Of a stretch of DNA of 64,000 nucleotides, positions 60,962 through 64,000 are shown in pieces. Each line of letters starts with the position of its first letter. Position 1 is the stretch's first letter. The notes beneath the pieces were generated by a model. That model saw only the letters and a program-made list of their open reading frames with translations, was not told the DNA's origin and did not search any database. The translations under genes and the position numbers were made by a program. The DNA is taken from positions 1 to 64,000 of the forward strand of contig JANBRJ010000016.1 in assembly GCA_027577595.1 (NCBI GenBank), read 5' to 3'. The DNA comes from Coemansia sp. RSA 487. Its lineage: Eukaryota; Kickxellomycota; Kickxellomycetes; Kickxellales; Kickxellaceae.

Positions 60962-62740
60962 TGGCTCGTATGTGAATGCTGCTGTTTGTGAGCAGTGTGC
61001 AGAAGAAGAAAGAGGAGGGAATGAAGGTTTGAATTCAGCAGGCGTGAAAAAGCAAGGAATATAAAGCGTGGATGGATATCGAGAGTTAAAGGCTAAGGAA
61101 GGAGGAGAAATGGCGAAGGAGAGAGGCAAGAAGAATATTTGTTAATAAGCAGGCAAAAAGTAATTACATGAGGGAAGCAAGCAACTGACAAGAGATTGCG
61201 CCAATTTTCCACTTTGTAAAATCTGAGAATGAATATGTATGCGCTTGGTGAAGAAAGCCACGAAACACAAATAGAACACAAGGCTTTTCGTTTGCCTGTT
61301 TTTCTTCTGTCACACATACACACAAGAAGGGCTAGACAACTCTATTGTGGCAAGACATTTGTATGTGGAGTTGTTGTTTAGCAGAAGCGCACAGCTTACA
61401 TATCGGATGATGTCTATTCTTGGAATATGCAAAGATTCTTTTGACACAATTGGAATATTTGCTGGAACCGGAAAAAACTTGCAATGTCAAACAGAATAAA
61501 CCCATTGCCAGCAGATACAACACGTCGTCCGTTAACTGAGTGAATGAGAGATGTCTGGGTGTGAAACGAGACATCTGGGCCATTTGGCCGGGTCGATCTA
61601 CAACAGACATATACAGAGAGCATACGGCGAAGGATGCTGAGACAAAGGGCGTTAACATCTCCTAATCGCTCTGAAACGTCTTCAAGGAGTTACAAGATGC
61701 TGCCAGACGGAAAAAAACGAAATATAGTTTGGCAAAAGCCAGATAGAGCCAAAGGCATGGTTCCCAGGACAGCGGAAGCCGATGGATGCTAGCTACGTGG
61801 ATGTATAGAGGCGGTCCATCGTGCGGGGCCGGTTTGAGATTCTAAAACACCAGACCCGGCAGCTCGGTTCGTGGGCGACAGCACTCAACCGACACTGGCT
61901 CTGCCGTCGGAGCTTGCGTCTGCCTTTCCCCACTTGTCTCCACATGAACACGTGTTTCGACTTCCTCGGCTGCTTTTTTGAACACACGATGCTAAAGAAA
62001 GACATTGGTGTGAGCTGCATCGCTTGTCACACAGTACCAGATACAATGGCGACAATGCATAGAAGCTCGCCAGGGAGGTGCAGTAAATTCACGGCCGCTT
62101 TCCCGCAGCATGGACTTGAGCCGTGCCTTTTTTGTGGACTTTAGGCTGGCTTTTGACAAGAGCCCCTATCCATAGAAGACTTGCAGAGTCCCACAGCCCC
62201 CTTTTGTCTCCACCTCATCCACGCTCTTGCTCTTTCGGCACTTCTGTATTTTGGTCCACTTCAAGCCAAAAAGCTAAAGCCTGTGGATTTTGTGCAAAGC
62301 ACCCAGAAAGCCCAGACATCTTTCTTTCAATGTTGCGTGTTCTTGCGCGTGTGTACGGTCATCAAAGACTATCGACTGCGCTGTTGCTGCAGGTAAATCC
62401 CAGAGCACTACCCAAAAAGGTTCCAGCACAAACAAGAGCTCAACCAACATGCACTCTTCCTGCAAAAGGCGTTGATACAAACTAGTGTCTTCCAGGTTTT
62501 CCTTGTTTCTGTTTCTTGCTCTAAACCCTTCTCTTTTTCTTTTCCTACTACTGCTATTGTTATTTTCTTTGCCTTTTTATAACCTGGTGTCCTCTTTTCC
62601 TTGCACCGGTCTGCAAATCCCAGGACTCTGCTATTGCATTTATATTTACTTCTGACTTTATTGCCAAGCTCAAGCACAACCTCCCCTAATTTTCTCTCAC
62701 TCACCCGTACCTATCTCTCTTTCTCTTGGCGTTGTCCCAA
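60962..62740. other. Large divergent intergenic region
   Basis: About 1.8 kb between ERO1 (minus) and the Gln-rich gene (plus). The part next to the Gln-rich gene is C/T-rich, as in leaders of strongly regulated fungal genes. Open frames here start at non-ATG codons or have no features. I see no gene or RNA that I can support. Confidence 0.45.
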
Positions 62741-64000
62741 ATGTTTGGGCGCTTGAATGCAAAACTCGCACATCTAAAGGCTAATTCGCAACGCACGCAA
62801 ACACAAGGGTCTGGTGCTAGCCTTTCTCCCCTCACTGGTGCCTCTACCTCGACCGCCGAAGGCACGTCAAATCCCCCGTCGGTGTTTGGAACCGCCAGCG
62901 CCACAACCACACCGGCAGTCCAGTCCGCTTCAACAAGCAGAGCAGGCTCTCCGTCACCACAAATCTCTAGTTTCCAGGCCGCTAGAGTAGCTGCTAGCCA
63001 CGCCGTTGCCGCTGCCAAGGGTCTATCGCTAAATATTCAGTCAAGGCAGCAACAGCAGCATCGTTGCTATCAGCAGCAAAGTAACCAGCAACCTTTGGAA
63101 TCCGCTACTGGACATCTACCGCAGCAGCAAATATCGTCGTCGGTTGCCGTTCCTGCTGGAAACCCTGCGCTCAAAAGCTATCATATATACGTGGAGACTC
63201 CGTCGGAAAACTCGTTCCCTCCTATTCTCTCGCCCACTACCAAAAGCGCGCCAAAGAGATCAGTTTCATCGAACAAGCGCCGTTTGAGCAGTCCCAGGGT
63301 CGAAACACAGGTCGCTATTGATAGCAGCTCTCCTCACCAGGCAAAGCATTCTAGGCTCGACAGTGCAATAGACACTTGTGGGTCGCCAGCACACGACGCC
63401 CAAGAAGCCGTCCATTTGTGTGATTACCAGCAGCAACAGCAGCAGCAGCAGCAGCAATTAGGCACGGAAAACACGGTTATTACGTCAGACGCCAAACAGC
63501 CACCATCGTGTTCCTCGATTCCCTTGCCCGTACCCTCTTCTGGCCTTGCACACATTGGCGTGACTGACCTTTCAGCATCTTATTGTTCCCCTGCATCAGG
63601 AAGCAGCAACAACGTCAGCAACCCACACGACGGCTATCACCACTATTACAATTCGCCGCAACAGCAACATCTCTATCAGCAGCAACAACAACACGTTGGT
63701 TTATTTCCTTATTCTTCTGGAGCTATACCGAATTTTGACTACTCTTGTACTGACACAAACATATCTAGTCACATATACACACAGCAGCAGCAACAACAAC
63801 CGCCCATGCTCAGCCAACCAAACCACCACTATCCGCAGTATCAGTCGAGTGCGCAAAAGTACACTACGCAGGCGACTATGCGCGAGCAACAGCCTTCCTA
63901 TGTACAGGACAGCCACGGCCCCAAAGCAGACGCTGTCATGTCTAGCTCTACAAATGAGGCGCCACAGATGGTGCACAACGCACCGACTAGTAGTAACCAG
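62741..64000 (+). CDS. Gln/His/Ser-rich protein, start of a gene cut by the window edge
   Basis: An open frame from the ATG at 62741 runs 420 codons to the last base with no stop. It begins MFGRLNAKLAHLKANSQRTQ and is rich in Ser, Thr, Pro and Gln, with several CAG/CAA-coded Gln runs (the longest near 63429-63457) and His-Gln-Tyr clusters. Short basic stretches such as KSAPKRSVSSNKRR could be nuclear localisation signals. This composition is common in fungal transcription regulators and RNA-binding proteins. No folded domain lies in the visible part; the DNA-binding or catalytic domain, if any, would be beyond the edge. Confidence 0.75.
   Translation, partial: MFGRLNAKLAHLKANSQRTQTQGSGASLSPLTGASTSTAEGTSNPPSVFGTASATTTPAVQSASTSRAGSPSPQISSFQAARVAASHAVAAAKGLSLNIQSRQQQQHRCYQQQSNQQPLESATGHLPQQQISSSVAVPAGNPALKSYHIYVETPSENSFPPILSPTTKSAPKRSVSSNKRRLSSPRVETQVAIDSSSPHQAKHSRLDSAIDTCGSPAHDAQEAVHLCDYQQQQQQQQQQLGTENTVITSDAKQPPSCSSIPLPVPSSGLAHIGVTDLSASYCSPASGSSNNVSNPHDGYHHYYNSPQQQHLYQQQQQHVGLFPYSSGAIPNFDYSCTDTNISSHIYTQQQQQQPPMLSQPNHHYPQYQSSAQKYTTQATMREQQPSYVQDSHGPKADAVMSSSTNEAPQMVHNAPTSSNQ

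Noticed and set aside
61821-62144. A 107-codon plus-strand frame with several Cys
   Set aside because: It has no ATG at its start, and the cysteines do not form a spaced zinc motif I recognise.

Overview
The window reads as nuclear DNA of a filamentous or early-diverging fungus. The genes are dense and mostly uninterrupted, often convergent with only tens of bases between stop codons. The few introns are 135-459 bases long, and three of the five I can place carry an exact ACTAAC branch site. Fungal gene types are plain: a fused HIS7, a Pho8-like alkaline phosphatase, SIN3, the SWR1 subunit VPS72/SWC2, a MAG2/RNF10 RING protein and a PDX1/SNZ-family gene. CAG/CAA (polyglutamine) tracts recur. 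A Kickxellomycotina-like (Coemansia group) or similar zygomycete-grade fungus would fit, but this is inference. I see no tRNA, rRNA, CRISPR array, transposon or viral fossil.

Layout. 0.6-16.6 kb: BRO1-domain protein, alkaline phosphatase, exosome RRP40, PEX19, an ATG14-like protein, farnesyltransferase alpha (RAM2), RAI1/DXO, a PDX1-like protein lacking key catalytic residues, TFIIF beta and CDC123. 16.8-27.3 kb: a two-exon gene joining a degenerate sirtuin-like domain to an RNF10/MAG2-type RING protein, a RUS/DUF647 protein, a CRAL-TRIO protein, cytochrome b5 reductase and an ArfGAP with two UBA-like segments. 27.7-32.2 kb: eIF5B carrying an in-frame 393-residue intein inside its GTP-binding P-loop. 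32.4-48.7 kb: VPS72, the U-box cyclophilin PPIL2, RNA polymerase III RPC34, HIS7 with GCN4-like sites upstream, a peroxisomal enoyl-CoA isomerase ending in SKL, a two-exon WD40 protein and SIN3. 49.7-64 kb: a small CDC26-like gene, a small secreted-protein candidate, an orphan 1141-residue protein ending in a W2-like domain, an MFS transporter, exosome RRP42, two-exon ERO1, and a Gln-rich open frame running off the right edge.

Functional threads are mostly coincidental neighbours: translation (eIF5B, CDC123, the RNF10-type ligase), RNA decay (RRP40, RRP42, RAI1), peroxisomes (PEX19, isomerase) and prenylation (RAM2, with PEX19 carrying a CaaX box). The most notable objects are the eIF5B intein with a decayed endonuclease, the pseudo-sirtuin/RING fusion, the PDX1 pseudoenzyme and the W2-like orphan.
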